DNA from: Leptolinea sp.
GTDB lineage: Bacteria > Chloroflexota > Anaerolineae > Anaerolineales > Anaerolineaceae
NCBI GenBank assembly: GCA_012798535.1
Contig: JAAZMZ010000019.1
Span: forward strand, 1 to 64,000
Direction of reading: 5' to 3'
DNA length: 64,000 nt
In this document: positions 18,228 to 27,517 of the stretch, in pieces
Layout of the letters: every line of letters begins with the position of its first letter
Numbering within the stretch: position 1 is the stretch's first letter
The notes under the pieces: model-generated
Told to the model about the DNA's origin: nothing
The model's input: only the letters and a program-made list of their open reading frames with translations
The model's database searches: none
Program-made: the position numbers and the translations under genes

Positions 18228-18863
18228 TCAGGCATTCCCTTCGTATTCCGCGGCCAACTGCTCAAAGAAATCTGTCATGGCGTTGTGGCGTTGTTCAGCC
18301 ATATGTCTGGCAGAATCCGTAAACAGGCGGTCTTTCACTTTTCGTAATTTGAACAGATATTCATGATAAGAGGAATGGCGTTCACCGGGCATCTCTTTTC
18401 CGGTTTTCAAGAATTGTTCGCTGGGGTGCTCATACATCGGTTCGCCCGCCAGAACGGAATAGGCAATGGTGCGGGCGGCGCCGATCGCACCGATCACGTC
18501 CAGTTTATCGGCGTCGAACAACACCCGGGCTTCTATCGACTGCGGCGAGTCTTCTTTTCCGCGGTAGCGGTGGGCCCGGATGGCATGCTGAACCGCGCTG
18601 ATGCGGTCCTCCGGCCACCCCTCATTTTTTAGGACTTCCCCGGCAAAGATAGCAGATGCCAGGTGATGTTCGGCTCGCCCGGCGCCGCCCGGTTCGGCGC
18701 CGCGTGAATCATGCAGCAGAGCGGCGGCTTCAAGAATCTCAAGGTCGGCGCCTTCGGCCTTCCCAAGTTTCATCGCCGTATGATAGACGCGCAACACGTG
18801 TTCAAAATCATGTACCGCGTCTTCACCGGTATAGAAGACGCGTGCCTGTTCGACTGTCAGCAT
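18228..18863 (-). CDS. HD-domain phosphohydrolase
   Basis: This 211-residue predicted metal-dependent phosphohydrolase has the HD superfamily layout: HDFEHVLRVYHTA near the N-terminus, ALLHDSRG as the HD pair, a later HAIRAHRYRG, and DADKLDVIGAIGAART as the final Asp. It resembles the YedJ/MJ0835-like cytoplasmic group, whose substrates are mostly unknown. The ATG is preceded by GAGG, which overlaps the end of hutI 10 bases away, so the two are probably translated from one mRNA. There is no fused nucleotide-binding domain. Confidence 0.88.
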   Translation of the reverse strand: MLTVEQARVFYTGEDAVHDFEHVLRVYHTAMKLGKAEGADLEILEAAALLHDSRGAEPGGAGRAEHHLASAIFAGEVLKNEGWPEDRISAVQHAIRAHRYRGKEDSPQSIEARVLFDADKLDVIGAIGAARTIAYSVLAGEPMYEHPSEQFLKTGKEMPGERHSSYHEYLFKLRKVKDRLFTDSARHMAEQRHNAMTDFFEQLAAEYEGNA

Positions 18864-18872
18864 GGTTTACCT

Positions 18873-20126
18873 CTACAGAACGGGGATGATCCGCCCTCTC
18901 TTGATCACAGTATTGACAAGGTTATCGCCAAAACGGTAACCCAGGTGGCGGTAATCGTTGATGTTTAAGAGGATCATATCTGCCTGCTTGCCGGGTTCGA
19001 TGGACCCAATACGGTCATCCCTTTGAATGGCTGCGGCGGAATTGATGGTGGCGGCGGCCAGAGCTTGCGCCGGGGTGAGTTTCAATGCGCGGCAGGCCAG
19101 CGCGATGACAAATTGCATACTCTCGCACCAGGCAGTCCCCGGGTTGCAATCAGTAGCCAGCGCCAGCAAACCACCCGCATCCAGGATCTCTTTCGCCGGA
19201 GTATAGTGTGGATCAGCCAATCCGAACGGCGTGCAGGGCAGGGCAACGGCCACCGTGCTACTGGCTGCCAGGGCTTTGATATCGGCAGACGAGGTCTTTA
19301 CCAGATGATCGGCAGAGGCCGCGCCCAGTTCGGCCGCCAGACTCGCACCGCCCAGATTATCGAATTCATCTGCGTGGATCTTCAATGGAAATCCAAGATC
19401 ACGGGCGGTCGTCAATATCTGCCGCGATTGTTCCAGATCGAACGCACCGGTTTCACAAAACACATCCACGAAAGGTAGAGGTTTTTCGGCGGCGTTCTTT
19501 TTCCACCAGTCAAGGGCGGCCGGAATGATCTTATGGCAGATCTGTCGAACATAAGCGTCTGGATCGGTCTTGTATTCCGGGGCGATGGCATGCGCCGGCA
19601 GAAAAGTGGGCACAATCTCCAGCGGGCCTTCTTTATCCAATTTATGCAGGACCTGAAGCTGCAACAGTTCAGAAGTGCTATCCAGGCCATAACCGGTTTT
19701 GGCTTCCGCTGTGGTGGTTCCATGCCGCAGCATGGTGCGCGCCCTCGCCCGCGTCTGGGCATACAATGAATCAAAGTCCGCTTCGCGGGTTGCTTCCACA
19801 GTGGAAATGATCCCACCACCGGCAGCCAGAATTTCGAGATAGGTGTGGCCTTCCAATCGCATTTCAAATTCCACCGCCCGGTCGCCTGCCCACACCAGAT
19901 GGGTATGCGGATCGACAAAACCGGGAAGCACGGCTTTTCCGAGGGCGTCCAACCGGGGCTCATCCGCATAGCGGGAAAGAAGGTCTTCTTCCAGGCCGAC
20001 TGCCTCGATGGTTTCACCGCGCATCAGCACGGCGCCTTTTTCCACCATTCCCAGATGCCCTAACTCGCGACCACGTTGAGGACCACCCTGCATGGTAAGC
20101 AATTGCGAGATATTATGAATCAGCAT
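18873..20126 (-). CDS. hutI: Imidazolonepropionase
   Basis: This amidohydrolase opens the imidazolone ring to N-formimino-L-glutamate in histidine degradation. It has 417 residues, the normal length. The metal and substrate motifs are VDPHTHLVWAGDRAVEFEMR, AKTGYGLD, IHADEFDNLGG, SADHLVK and LATDCNPGTAW. The C-terminal part returns to the beta-sandwich (GSIEPGKQADMIL). No hutH, hutU or hutG is seen in the window, so the rest of the pathway must lie elsewhere. It is probably co-transcribed with the HD hydrolase downstream. An MFS gene lies 83 bases upstream on the same strand. Confidence 0.95.
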   Translation of the reverse strand: MLIHNISQLLTMQGGPQRGRELGHLGMVEKGAVLMRGETIEAVGLEEDLLSRYADEPRLDALGKAVLPGFVDPHTHLVWAGDRAVEFEMRLEGHTYLEILAAGGGIISTVEATREADFDSLYAQTRARARTMLRHGTTTAEAKTGYGLDSTSELLQLQVLHKLDKEGPLEIVPTFLPAHAIAPEYKTDPDAYVRQICHKIIPAALDWWKKNAAEKPLPFVDVFCETGAFDLEQSRQILTTARDLGFPLKIHADEFDNLGGASLAAELGAASADHLVKTSSADIKALAASSTVAVALPCTPFGLADPHYTPAKEILDAGGLLALATDCNPGTAWCESMQFVIALACRALKLTPAQALAAATINSAAAIQRDDRIGSIEPGKQADMILLNINDYRHLGYRFGDNLVNTVIKRGRIIPVL

Positions 20127-20209
20127 ACCAGAATATTATCATTAACCGGGCAGGGTATAAAACCGATTATTGAAAAAAAAGGAAGTGGGTATTTCCCCGA
20201 AGGGAAGGA

Positions 20210-21376
20210 TTATTCTGTTCTGCGCACCCGTGGAAGCATGACCAACCCCAGAACATTGGCCGCCATAGCGGCGATTACGTTAAAGGTGAACCCACCTGCC
20301 GAATACAGGCGCGGTCCGCAGAACACACCCGCCGCCATTCCCAGCGAACTGGCTGCCAGAAAAACGGCCATCAGTGTGGCGCGGGCGGAGGGCAGCACTT
20401 CGGTCATCAATGGTAATGCGGCTACCAGGGTGACCTCAAAGGAAAGATAAAAAATGAACAACCAGACGAGTGCGCCGGCCACTGTTCCACCCATAAAAAA
20501 AGGCAGCGCGGCAGAAAGGATGTTGACAATAAGTCCGGCAGCGATAGTACGGCGTTTACCGAAACGGTCCACCACCAGCCCGACCAAACCTTCCCCGCCC
20601 AGTTCGGCGAAACCGATTACCATAGCTGCCGCACCGATGGCTGCGATCTTTAAGCCATACGCTTCTTCCATCCAGACTCCGAAGATCACACTGATCAGGT
20701 TATTGCCGGCGATCACCAAAAACCCCATGGCCAGCCCAAATAAGGCGGCGGGGGATTTCAGGATCAGTTTGAAACGTGAACCGGAAATTTCTTCCTCTTT
20801 TGTGTTTACCGGTTGTGTCGGTACCAGTCGCATCACTGCGGCAATGGAGGCGAGCCCCATCATAAACAGGGTGAGGAAAGGGGATTGCCAGCCAGCCCGG
20901 GAGATTAAAAATCCAACCAGGGGTACACCGATTATGAAAGCACCTGCCCAGCTAATTTCCAGGATGGATAGAGTCACTCCGCGTTTTTCGTAGGGAACAC
21001 GATCTCCCACATACGCCTGAACAGCCGGCAAGAAGATATTGTTCCCCAGACTGGCCAGCAGTAGGGCAATGAGAAATGCGAGATAGGCCGGCCAGATCAA
21101 CATCAAGCCCACACCAGCGGTGAAGATGACCAGCCCCAGCAGCATCCCTGCTCTACGGCCGCGGCGATCGGCTATTTCCGCAAGAAATGGACCCAGCGCG
21201 CTGGCTGCCATGGATGCGGAAACGGCTGTCGCCATGGAGGTCATATCTGCGCCTACCCCGCGGGAAAAGACTAACAAGAATGGTCCAACCATTCGAATGC
21301 TGGTGTTTATGGCGGTGCGGATGAGAAGAAAGGCAGCTATCTGTAATCTAAAGAAATGCGGACGCGGCTCAATCAT
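20210..21376 (-). CDS. MFS transporter
   Basis: This 388-residue major facilitator protein has about twelve membrane helices. The loop 2-3 motif reads AEIADRRGRRAGMLLG, and its half-repeat is VVDRFGKRRTIAAG in loop 8-9. Together they give the expected two six-helix halves. The substrate cannot be inferred. The DHA-type loop motif suggests drug or metabolite efflux. It lies upstream of hutI on the same strand, 83 bases away, so joint transcription is possible, but a histidine-related role would be speculation. Confidence 0.85.
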   Translation of the reverse strand: MIEPRPHFFRLQIAAFLLIRTAINTSIRMVGPFLLVFSRGVGADMTSMATAVSASMAASALGPFLAEIADRRGRRAGMLLGLVIFTAGVGLMLIWPAYLAFLIALLLASLGNNIFLPAVQAYVGDRVPYEKRGVTLSILEISWAGAFIIGVPLVGFLISRAGWQSPFLTLFMMGLASIAAVMRLVPTQPVNTKEEEISGSRFKLILKSPAALFGLAMGFLVIAGNNLISVIFGVWMEEAYGLKIAAIGAAAMVIGFAELGGEGLVGLVVDRFGKRRTIAAGLIVNILSAALPFFMGGTVAGALVWLFIFYLSFEVTLVAALPLMTEVLPSARATLMAVFLAASSLGMAAGVFCGPRLYSAGGFTFNVIAAMAANVLGLVMLPRVRRTE

Positions 21377-21627
21377 TTATCTGATTGCCTTTGTTCTGGT
21401 TGATGTAGACTTCACATGAAAAAATGGCACTCACAAGTATACGCTTTATCCCCGGGAACAGCGTTGATAAATAGACCTTTCATCAGTCACATACTCCATG
21501 TAAAGTTAAATTTCCTGGAGAATGATCCATTCGAATAATGCCGGGTTGGTTGATCCAAGAATCCAGAACTGATTGACGAAGGTCGTCAAACAGGATTGGA
21601 TATATTCAATTGACGGAAAAAGGGTGC

Positions 21628-22035
21628 TCAGGCGGCTTTTTTCACCAGTGAAGCGAATGTGGTCTTTCTCAGTTTCGCGACCAGTTCTGACTGGGCTTCG
21701 CACCACAGTTTATGGATCGGGCAATCCGGTCCATTGGGGCAAACCGCAGGATTGATCGTGCATTCGTTCAGGGCGATCGGACCGTCGATAGCTTCCACAA
21801 CATCGAGTAATGAGACTTTTTCCGGTGTAACTGCCAATGAGACTCCCCCACGAGCACCGCGTGAAGTATGAATCAAACCGGCGATGGAAAGTTGAGAAAT
21901 GATCTTGGCCAGAAAAGATGGTGGAATGGCCTGCTCATCTGCTATCTGACTGGTGGCCGCCCGCTGATTGGGGGGCAGTTTGGCCAGGAATCGCATGGCG
22001 CGGAGGGCATAATCCGCTTGCTTGGTGATCTGCAT
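21628..22035 (-). CDS. Rrf2/IscR-family Fe-S regulator
   Basis: This 135-residue Rrf2-family transcription factor has a winged helix (MQITKQADYALRAMRFLAKL and the recognition region PPSFLAKIISQLS) and a wing (GARGGVSLA). Three Cys at residues 92, 99 and 105 match the [2Fe-2S]-binding loop of IscR (spacing 6 and 5 instead of 5 and 5). It may therefore sense Fe-S status, NO or redox state. The start is ATG 22035, with AAGGA upstream. A TTG at 22050 is an unlikely alternative. No isc or suf genes lie nearby. Inverted repeats lie in the intergenic region shared with mscL. Confidence 0.9.
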   Translation of the reverse strand: MQITKQADYALRAMRFLAKLPPNQRAATSQIADEQAIPPSFLAKIISQLSIAGLIHTSRGARGGVSLAVTPEKVSLLDVVEAIDGPIALNECTINPAVCPNGPDCPIHKLWCEAQSELVAKLRKTTFASLVKKAA

Positions 22036-22058
22036 GGTTGATTCCTTCAAATAAGAAT

Positions 22059-22090
22059 ATTAGATAAACTTACTCCAATTGAAGTCTAAT
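22059..22090. promoter_or_regulatory. Wide inverted repeat upstream of the Rrf2 gene
   Basis: ATTAGA (22059-22064) and TCTAAT (22085-22090) face each other across 20 bases, starting 24 bases upstream of the Rrf2 start. The site may serve autoregulation. The spacing is large, so it could be chance. Confidence 0.3.
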
Positions 22091-22111
22091 CGCGAACCGG
22101 AATTTGGGCAA

Positions 22112-22125
22112 GTGATATCCATCAC
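22112..22125. promoter_or_regulatory. CRP/FNR-family-like palindrome
   Basis: GTGAT-ATCC-ATCAC is a perfect palindrome with the half-site spacing of FNR/CRP-family operators (FNR consensus TTGAT-N4-ATCAA). It lies between the divergent Rrf2 and mscL genes, about 77 and 96 bases from their starts. No CRP/FNR regulator is encoded in the window. Confidence 0.45.
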
Positions 22126-22220
22126 TCGTCAGAATGACATTTTACGAAGTTTACCCGAATCAGTTTTTATTCTTGTTCATAATCCCTATAATGAAGGAAA
22201 ACCATCTGGTGGAGGGCGCT

Positions 22221-22649
22221 ATGATCAAAGAATTCAAAGAATTCATCATGCGGGGTAATGTTCTGGATCTCGCGGTGGGTATCATCATCGGAGGAGCGTT
22301 CGGCAAGATCGTCTCTTCGCTTGTGGATGATATCATCATGCCGCCGATCGGATTGCTGCTGGGCAAAGTGGATTTCACCAACCTGTTCCTGTCTCTTGAC
22401 GGCAAAGTATATGCTTCTCTGGCCGTCGCCAGAGAAGCCGGCGCACCCACCTGGAATTATGGTCTCTTCATCAATACTCTCATCAATTTCTTGATCGTGG
22501 CTTTTGCCATCTTTCTGCTCATTAAGCAGGTCAACCGATTGCAAAAACCGCTGCCACCGAAGGAACCGGACACAAAGAAATGCACATTCTGCCAGACAGA
22601 CATTCCGGTAAAAGCGACCCGCTGCCCGCATTGTACATCCCAACTGTGA
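22221..22649 (+). CDS. mscL: Large-conductance mechanosensitive channel with C-terminal zinc ribbon
   Basis: This membrane channel releases osmolytes on hypo-osmotic shock. Residues 1-105 follow MscL closely: [12 protein letters not shown], the TM1 pore segment [27 protein letters not shown], and TM2 [15 protein letters not shown]. The usual short cytoplasmic helix bundle is followed by a zinc ribbon with Cys121-x2-Cys124 and Cys135-x2-Cys138. GGAGG at 22211 supports ATG 22221 over earlier in-frame starts. The ribbon is an addition to the classic 136-residue form. It could mediate partner binding or redox or metal gating, which is inference. Confidence 0.93.
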   Translation: MIKEFKEFIMRGNVLDLAVGIIIGGAFGKIVSSLVDDIIMPPIGLLLGKVDFTNLFLSLDGKVYASLAVAREAGAPTWNYGLFINTLINFLIVAFAIFLLIKQVNRLQKPLPPKEPDTKKCTFCQTDIPVKATRCPHCTSQL

Positions 22650-22750
22650 AGACCACAGACCGGTAGATCCGGATATCTGATTTAATACGACTCGCAGGGG
22701 AATAACTGCGTATTTAACTATAACAATAAAAAACCAAGGAGTAATTTTAA

Positions 22751-23080
22751 ATGACTGACCTTTGGGTAACAACGGCGTTTGGATTCGAAGGGTATAAAAT
22801 CACCCGCAATCTCGGTGTGGTTCGAGGGATCACGGTGCGTTCGCGCAGCATGCTGGGGAACCTGGCTGGCAGTATTCAAACCATCTTTGGCGGCAATATT
22901 AGCATCTATACCGAATTGTGTGAACACGCCCGTTCCGAAGCGTTTGATTTCATGGTGGAACACGCCCGGCAGATGGGTGCCAATGCCATCATCGGTATGC
23001 GTTATGATGCCAATGATGTGATGGAAGGTGTTACCGAGGTTCTGGCTTACGGAACAGCCGTTGTCATCGAAAAGGCATGA
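22751..23080 (+). CDS. YbjQ/UPF0145 family protein
   Basis: This 109-residue protein is a member of the YbjQ family (heavy-metal-binding domain, DUF74), which forms pentamers of unknown function. Typical segments are LGVVRGITVRSRS near the N-terminus, ARSEAFDFMVEHARQMGANAIIGMRYD in the middle, and the ending LAYGTAVVIEK. The length is typical. AAGGAG lies 10 bases before the ATG. It follows mscL by 101 bases and is probably a separate unit. Confidence 0.9.
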   Translation: MTDLWVTTAFGFEGYKITRNLGVVRGITVRSRSMLGNLAGSIQTIFGGNISIYTELCEHARSEAFDFMVEHARQMGANAIIGMRYDANDVMEGVTEVLAYGTAVVIEKA

Positions 23081-23212
23081 CCTTTTATCCTCTAAATTTA
23101 ACCTGACCTAAATTGCCGAAAGGATTTAATTCTTTTTATATGGAATGATAAATTTATCTTCTATACCATTTATGAGTATTTAATGACTTTACAAAGCATA
23201 CAGGTATAGAAG

Positions 23213-25219
23213 ATGAAAAAAGGGCTTGCTTCGCTTCAATTTCAATTAACGATCAGTCTTGTTCTACTGGTTGTTATTATCTCCGGAGTGCTGACAATTG
23301 TGCAATTTGCACGATACAGCACGGATTTTGATCAGACCCTGCGGCAGAACCTGTTAACCCAGGTTACCACTGCCGCTCTTTCCATTGACGGTGACACGTT
23401 CGGTCTGATCAACGCGGATACTGACAGAGAAAGCCCAGAATACCTGAAGATCATTACGCCGATTAAAAAGATATTTGAATCCAACCCAGATCTTGGTGGA
23501 GTGTATACCATAGCACCTGACGGCAGCGGTGGATGGATTTTCGTAGTGGACGGTGATCCAAATCCAATCAAAATCGGGACACCTATTGAAGATCTCAGTG
23601 CCATTCTGCAGGAAAATTCCACGGGGATCACCGAACCCGCCGTAGAACGCGACTATTACACGGATGATTGGGGAACGTGGTTGACAGGGTACGCGCCAAT
23701 CCATACCCGGCAGGGTGAGGTGGTTGGGGCTCTTGCCATGGATATCGCGCAATCAACGATTCGGGAAAAGCAAAATCAACTCTTGCTGGTTTCAAGTTTG
23801 ATATTCGTGATTTCTCTGGTTTTTTCCGTGTTCATGGGCTGGTTGATCTCCTACCGGATCGTCCATCCTATCAAAAAAGTGAGCATTCTCGCAAAGTCAC
23901 TAGCGGAAAGAGACCTGCCCGAACTGGCTCTGGCCTGCGACCGCCTGGCTGAAGGTGATCTCAATCAGCATATCGAAATAACTTCTGATCCGGTTGAATA
24001 TCAATCAAAATCCGAACTCGGAAATATGGCCAGTGATTTGAATTTTATGATCACACATTTGAAAGCTGTTGGAGAGTCCTTCAATCGAATGGCGCAATCA
24101 TTTACTTCTGTGCTGGCAGAATTCGGAGATCAGACTCAAAAGCTGAGTTTTTCTGCGGATCATATGAAAGAGAAATCAAGCCTTATTGAGGCACAGGTAT
24201 CTCAAATTCAGAACGCCATCCAGATCGTTGATGAAGGAAGCCAACATCAAATGGATTCTGTGGTTGAAACAAGAGATCGATTGGGAAAGATCGTTGAAAC
24301 CGTTTCAAGTGTGGCGCAGGGTGCCGGGGAACAATCAAAAGCGGTAAGTGACACCGATGTTGTGATGGATGAATTCTCGCGGTTGATCGAAATCGTGGTC
24401 AAGAATGCGGATGATCAAGCGCAAACCGCACGTCACTCGACTGAGACTGTGAAACAGAGTGCCGGGGTTGTGGAAATGGCGGTTGAAAGTATGCGTCGTA
24501 TTCAGGTGATTGTGCGGGAATCATCACAAAAAATGCAGGAAATGGGAGAACAAACCCGTCAAATTGAAACTATGCTGGCAGCCATCACAGATATTGCCTC
24601 ACAGACGAATCTTTTATCCCTGAACGCTGCCATAGAGGCCGCCCGGGCTGGAGAACATGGAAAAGGTTTCTCCATTGTGGCGGATGAAGTGCGAAAATTG
24701 GCTGATAAATCTTCAACGGCTGCCAAAGAAATCTCCACATTGATCGCTAGGATCGAAAAATCCGCCAGTGAAGCTTCTACTGCCATGCAAAACAGCCAGA
24801 AGGAAGTGGAAAGTGGTGTGCAGATGGGTGAGAAAGCCGGCGAGGCTTTAATAGAAATTCTCGACTCGGTGAAACAGAGCCAGATATCGGGTGAACGGAT
24901 ATCAGACGAAGCCAATAAGATGGTTACTTTTTCAGATAGATTGACAGATTCGTTGGATCGGGTTTCCGCTATCGCGCAGAATTATCAGGTGGCCGTGGAG
25001 CAGATGTCGGCTTATATAGAGAGCATCCAGGGTACGATGGATCGGGTAAATGAGATAAGCCGGGAAAATTCCGGATCCATTGAGATCGCATCCTCCCAGG
25101 TAACCGGGATTAATCAAGGAATGGATGAGTTTTCCAGCTCATCCGCTGAGTTATCAGCGCTTTCGGGGAAATTGCGATCGACACTCGCCCGGTTCAATCT
25201 GGCAGATAAAAACGCCTGA
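23213..25219 (+). CDS. Methyl-accepting chemotaxis protein
   Basis: This 668-residue transmembrane chemoreceptor has TM1 at about residues 11-33 and an extracytoplasmic Cache-like sensor at about 35-185 ([22 protein letters not shown]). TM2 lies at about 190-212, followed by HAMP to about 280 and a long coiled-coil signalling domain. The kinase-contact tip [26 protein letters not shown] lies near residue 470. The ligand is unknown. No che or flagellar genes are in the window, so the pathway it feeds is elsewhere. An intrinsic terminator follows 62 bases after the stop. Confidence 0.93.
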   Translation: MKKGLASLQFQLTISLVLLVVIISGVLTIVQFARYSTDFDQTLRQNLLTQVTTAALSIDGDTFGLINADTDRESPEYLKIITPIKKIFESNPDLGGVYTIAPDGSGGWIFVVDGDPNPIKIGTPIEDLSAILQENSTGITEPAVERDYYTDDWGTWLTGYAPIHTRQGEVVGALAMDIAQSTIREKQNQLLLVSSLIFVISLVFSVFMGWLISYRIVHPIKKVSILAKSLAERDLPELALACDRLAEGDLNQHIEITSDPVEYQSKSELGNMASDLNFMITHLKAVGESFNRMAQSFTSVLAEFGDQTQKLSFSADHMKEKSSLIEAQVSQIQNAIQIVDEGSQHQMDSVVETRDRLGKIVETVSSVAQGAGEQSKAVSDTDVVMDEFSRLIEIVVKNADDQAQTARHSTETVKQSAGVVEMAVESMRRIQVIVRESSQKMQEMGEQTRQIETMLAAITDIASQTNLLSLNAAIEAARAGEHGKGFSIVADEVRKLADKSSTAAKEISTLIARIEKSASEASTAMQNSQKEVESGVQMGEKAGEALIEILDSVKQSQISGERISDEANKMVTFSDRLTDSLDRVSAIAQNYQVAVEQMSAYIESIQGTMDRVNEISRENSGSIEIASSQVTGINQGMDEFSSSSAELSALSGKLRSTLARFNLADKNA

Positions 25220-25281
25220 TTTTTGAGGTAGAATCGAATACGATCAAAAGGGCTTGTTTCCTGTTTTTCAAAAAAACCATC

Positions 25282-25307
25282 ATGGAGCGATCAAACGCTC
25301 CATTTTT
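25282..25307 (+). terminator. Rho-independent terminator of the chemoreceptor gene
   Basis: ATGGAGCG-ATCAAA-CGCTCCAT is a perfect 8-bp stem whose last T begins a TTTTT run. The first ATG of the surE frame is the stem itself, which argues that surE starts later, at 25333. Confidence 0.8.
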
Positions 25308-25332
25308 ATCTGTTGAGGAAATCGGGTACTTT

Positions 25333-26166
25333 ATGCAAAGAAAACGAAAACAAATTCTATTGACGAACGATGACAGCATCAAATCTCCCGGACTGTGGGC
25401 GGCGGCCGAAGCTCTGTCCACCCTCGGGTTTGTAACTATTGTGGCTCCCCGCGAACAGGCCAGCGGAATGGGGCGCAGTATGCCCCAGACTTCGGATGGA
25501 AAGATTACCACCACCGAATTGCATATCGGTGAACAGGTTTGGGAAGTGTACGCCGTGGGTGGAACGCCCACGCAAACCGTCCAGCACGCCGTGTTGGAGA
25601 TTATGCCCATAAGACCTGACCTGGTCGTGTCAGGGATTAATTATGGTGAAAATCTAGCCTCCGACCTGACCTCATCGGGTACTTTTGGAGCCGCCCTGGA
25701 AGCCGCCTCGATGGGCATCCCCGCCCTGGCCACCAGCCTGCAGTTGAAAAACGTGGCGGTGGATTATCTGAGTCATTCCACGGATTTTGATTTTTCAGCC
25801 GCGGCTCATTTCACCCGATTGGTTGCCAATTTCATGTTGAACTATCCGTTACCGGATGATGTTGACCTGATGAATCTGGTCGTGCCGCATGATGCCACCC
25901 GTGAAACCCCGGTGCATATCACCCGCCAGTCCAAACGCCGGTATTTTATCCCTTTTTCCAACCGGAAAGGCAACTGGGAAGAAAGCGGCTCTCTGGCGGC
26001 TTTTACCACCATGGCGGACGAGGATATCGAATCCGGAACTGATGTGCATGTCGTCGTAAAAGAAAAGGCGGTATCCGTTACCCCTTTAAGCCTGGATATG
26101 ACCTCCCGGGTTTCACTCTCCTCGTTGGAAACGGAATTTCTGCATTCGGCTGCCAGCCTGGACTGA
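25333..26166 (+). CDS. surE: 5'/3'-nucleotidase SurE
   Basis: This metal-dependent phosphatase acts on nucleoside 5'- and 3'-monophosphates. The start at 25333 (MQRKRKQILLTNDDS) is preferred. The N-terminal motif reads TNDDS where most members have NDDG, with both metal-binding Asp kept. Further motifs are VAPREQASGMGRS, YAVGGTPTQTVQHA and SGINYGENLASDLTSSGTFGAALEA with the conserved Asn residues. The 277-residue length is normal. The binding site is weak: GAGG lies 14 bases upstream. It converges on ychF, and a bidirectional terminator lies between them. Confidence 0.92.
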   Translation: MQRKRKQILLTNDDSIKSPGLWAAAEALSTLGFVTIVAPREQASGMGRSMPQTSDGKITTTELHIGEQVWEVYAVGGTPTQTVQHAVLEIMPIRPDLVVSGINYGENLASDLTSSGTFGAALEAASMGIPALATSLQLKNVAVDYLSHSTDFDFSAAAHFTRLVANFMLNYPLPDDVDLMNLVVPHDATRETPVHITRQSKRRYFIPFSNRKGNWEESGSLAAFTTMADEDIESGTDVHVVVKEKAVSVTPLSLDMTSRVSLSSLETEFLHSAASLD

Positions 26167-26182
26167 CATCCCTGCACTTGGC

Positions 26183-26218
26183 ATCCTAGTATGATAAAAA
26201 ATCCTAGTATGATAAAAA
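26183..26218. repeat. Tandem 18-bp duplication
   Basis: ATCCTAGTATGATAAAAA occurs twice in direct succession (26183-26200 and 26201-26218). It is followed by a partial third copy that merges into the next hairpin. It lies between the convergent surE and ychF genes and may have arisen by replication slippage at the A-run. Confidence 0.9.
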
Positions 26219-26246
26219 ATCCTCACATGTTTTGTGTGAGGATTTT
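26216..26246. terminator. Bidirectional intrinsic terminator
   Basis: The perfect 12-bp stem AAAATCCTCACA / TGTGAGGATTTT encloses a TGTTTTG loop. It gives a T-run on the plus strand for surE and, through its A-run, one on the minus strand for ychF. Confidence 0.85.
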
Positions 26247-26267
26247 CTCTCTTAATTGATGAAAGAC

Positions 26268-27335
26268 CTAAATATTGAACCGGATATTCAGGATGTCCCC
26301 ATCCAGCACGATGTATTCCTTGCCTTCCAGGCGCAGGCGGCCTTTGGCTTTGGCTTCATTCATACCCCCCAGTGACATAAGATCGTCGTAAGAGATCACT
26401 TCAGCGCGGATAAATCCCTTTTGCAGGTCGGTGTGGATCTCACCCGCGGCTTCGGGTGCAGTGGCACCGCGGCGAGTTGTCCAGGCACGAACTTCATCGG
26501 GGCCGACTGTAAAGAAGGACTGCAATCCCAGCAGGTCATATGACAGGCGGATCATGCGATTCAGGCTGGGTTCGCTGATACCGTATTCCTGCAGGAACAA
26601 TTCAGCTTCATCCGGCGGCAGTTGGGCAATATCCATCTCCAGTTTAGCCTGTAGCCCGACCACCTGACTGTGTTTGTGGTCATACGTTATGGCAGGTTCC
26701 TTCTGGCCTTCCGACAGATTCATCACCACCAGCACGGGCTTGCGGCTCAGGAATCCGAACCCGGCCAGCATTTTTTCTTCCTCGGAAGTGAGAGTCATAT
26801 CACGCAGTAGTTTTTCCTGCGAAAGCTGTTCGTGAAAGCGGTTGAACAGTTCGGTCTCGCGTTCAATCACCGCTTTGTCCCTTCCGGCGCCTTTCTTCTT
26901 TTCTTCCGTCAATTTTTCCAATCGGCGCTCCACGGCGATCAGATCATTCAAGATGAATTCCGAATCCATGGCCGCCAGATCGCGCAGTGCATCCACCGAA
27001 CCGGAAGGATGCGGCACGTTCTCATCTTCAAAACAACGCACCACATGGATGAAGCCGTCCATCTGGGTCAGGTTGTTCAACAGCGTACCCGATATGCCGC
27101 TTTTGCCGGCGCTGCCGTCCAGACCGGCGATATCGGCGTAGGTTACCTTGGCGTAGATGGTCTTTTTAGGCTGGAACATGGCGGAAAGTTTATCCACCCG
27201 GCCGTCGGGCACATCCACCACGGCGGTGTGTACTTCAATTTTGCCGGTGATACCGGTTGGCTGGGTGGCGCGGGTTAACGCGTTGAACAGAGTTGTTTTC
27301 CCGCTTTGAGGTAGACCGATAATTCCAAGTTTCAT
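26268..27335 (-). CDS. ychF: YchF/Ola1-type ATPase
   Basis: This is a ribosome-associated Obg-family P-loop ATPase involved in translation and stress responses. At 355 residues it is nearly the usual length. The P-loop reads GLPQSGKTTLFNALT, where most members have GLPNVGKSTLFNALT. The switch region has YADIAGL, and the G4 position reads MNLSEGQ in place of NKxD, as expected for a family that prefers ATP. The C-terminal TGS domain contains FFTVGPDEVRAWT and GFIRAEVISYDDL. It is divergent from the tRNA gene. Confidence 0.95.
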   Translation of the reverse strand: MKLGIIGLPQSGKTTLFNALTRATQPTGITGKIEVHTAVVDVPDGRVDKLSAMFQPKKTIYAKVTYADIAGLDGSAGKSGISGTLLNNLTQMDGFIHVVRCFEDENVPHPSGSVDALRDLAAMDSEFILNDLIAVERRLEKLTEEKKKGAGRDKAVIERETELFNRFHEQLSQEKLLRDMTLTSEEEKMLAGFGFLSRKPVLVVMNLSEGQKEPAITYDHKHSQVVGLQAKLEMDIAQLPPDEAELFLQEYGISEPSLNRMIRLSYDLLGLQSFFTVGPDEVRAWTTRRGATAPEAAGEIHTDLQKGFIRAEVISYDDLMSLGGMNEAKAKGRLRLEGKEYIVLDGDILNIRFNI

Positions 27336-27349
27336 AGAGTTTTGAATCC

Positions 27350-27378
27350 TTGACCGGGTGATGATGTTCCGATATACT
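27350..27378 (+). promoter_or_regulatory. Promoter of tRNA-Leu
   Basis: TTGACC (27350-27355) and TATACT (27373-27378) are separated by 17 bases. Transcription would begin a few bases before the mature tRNA end at 27389, as expected for a tRNA gene. Confidence 0.85.
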
Positions 27379-27388
27379 CAGTGTGCTC

Positions 27389-27473
27389 GCCGGAGTGGCG
27401 GAATTGGCAGACGCGCACGACTCAAAATCGTGTACCGTAAGGTATGTGGGTTCGATTCCCACCTTCGGCACCA
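27389..27473 (+). tRNA. tRNA-Leu (anticodon CAA)
   Basis: This is a class II tRNA with a 7-bp acceptor stem (GCCGGAG / CTTCGGC with one G-U pair). The D-arm contains GAATTGGCAGACGC, and the anticodon stem CACGA/TCGTG holds loop CTCAAAA with anticodon CAA at 27423-27425. It has a long variable arm (TACCGTAAGGTA) and the T-arm GTGGGTTCGATTCCCAC. The CCA end is encoded (27471-27473). It reads UUG codons. No integrated element abuts its 3' end. Confidence 0.97.
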
Positions 27474-27485
27474 AAATTATAACAT

Positions 27486-27517
27486 GCACCCCGATTGGTT
27501 CGGGGTGCTGTTGTTTT
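27486..27517 (+). terminator. Rho-independent terminator of tRNA-Leu
   Basis: GCACCCCGA-TTGGT-TCGGGGTGC is a 9-bp perfect stem followed by TGTTGTTTT. It begins 13 bases after the tRNA CCA end. Confidence 0.85.

Noticed and set aside
25282..25332. Upstream start of surE at 25282
   Set aside because: The ATG is the first base of a terminator stem for the chemoreceptor gene. The family N-terminus fits the start at 25333.
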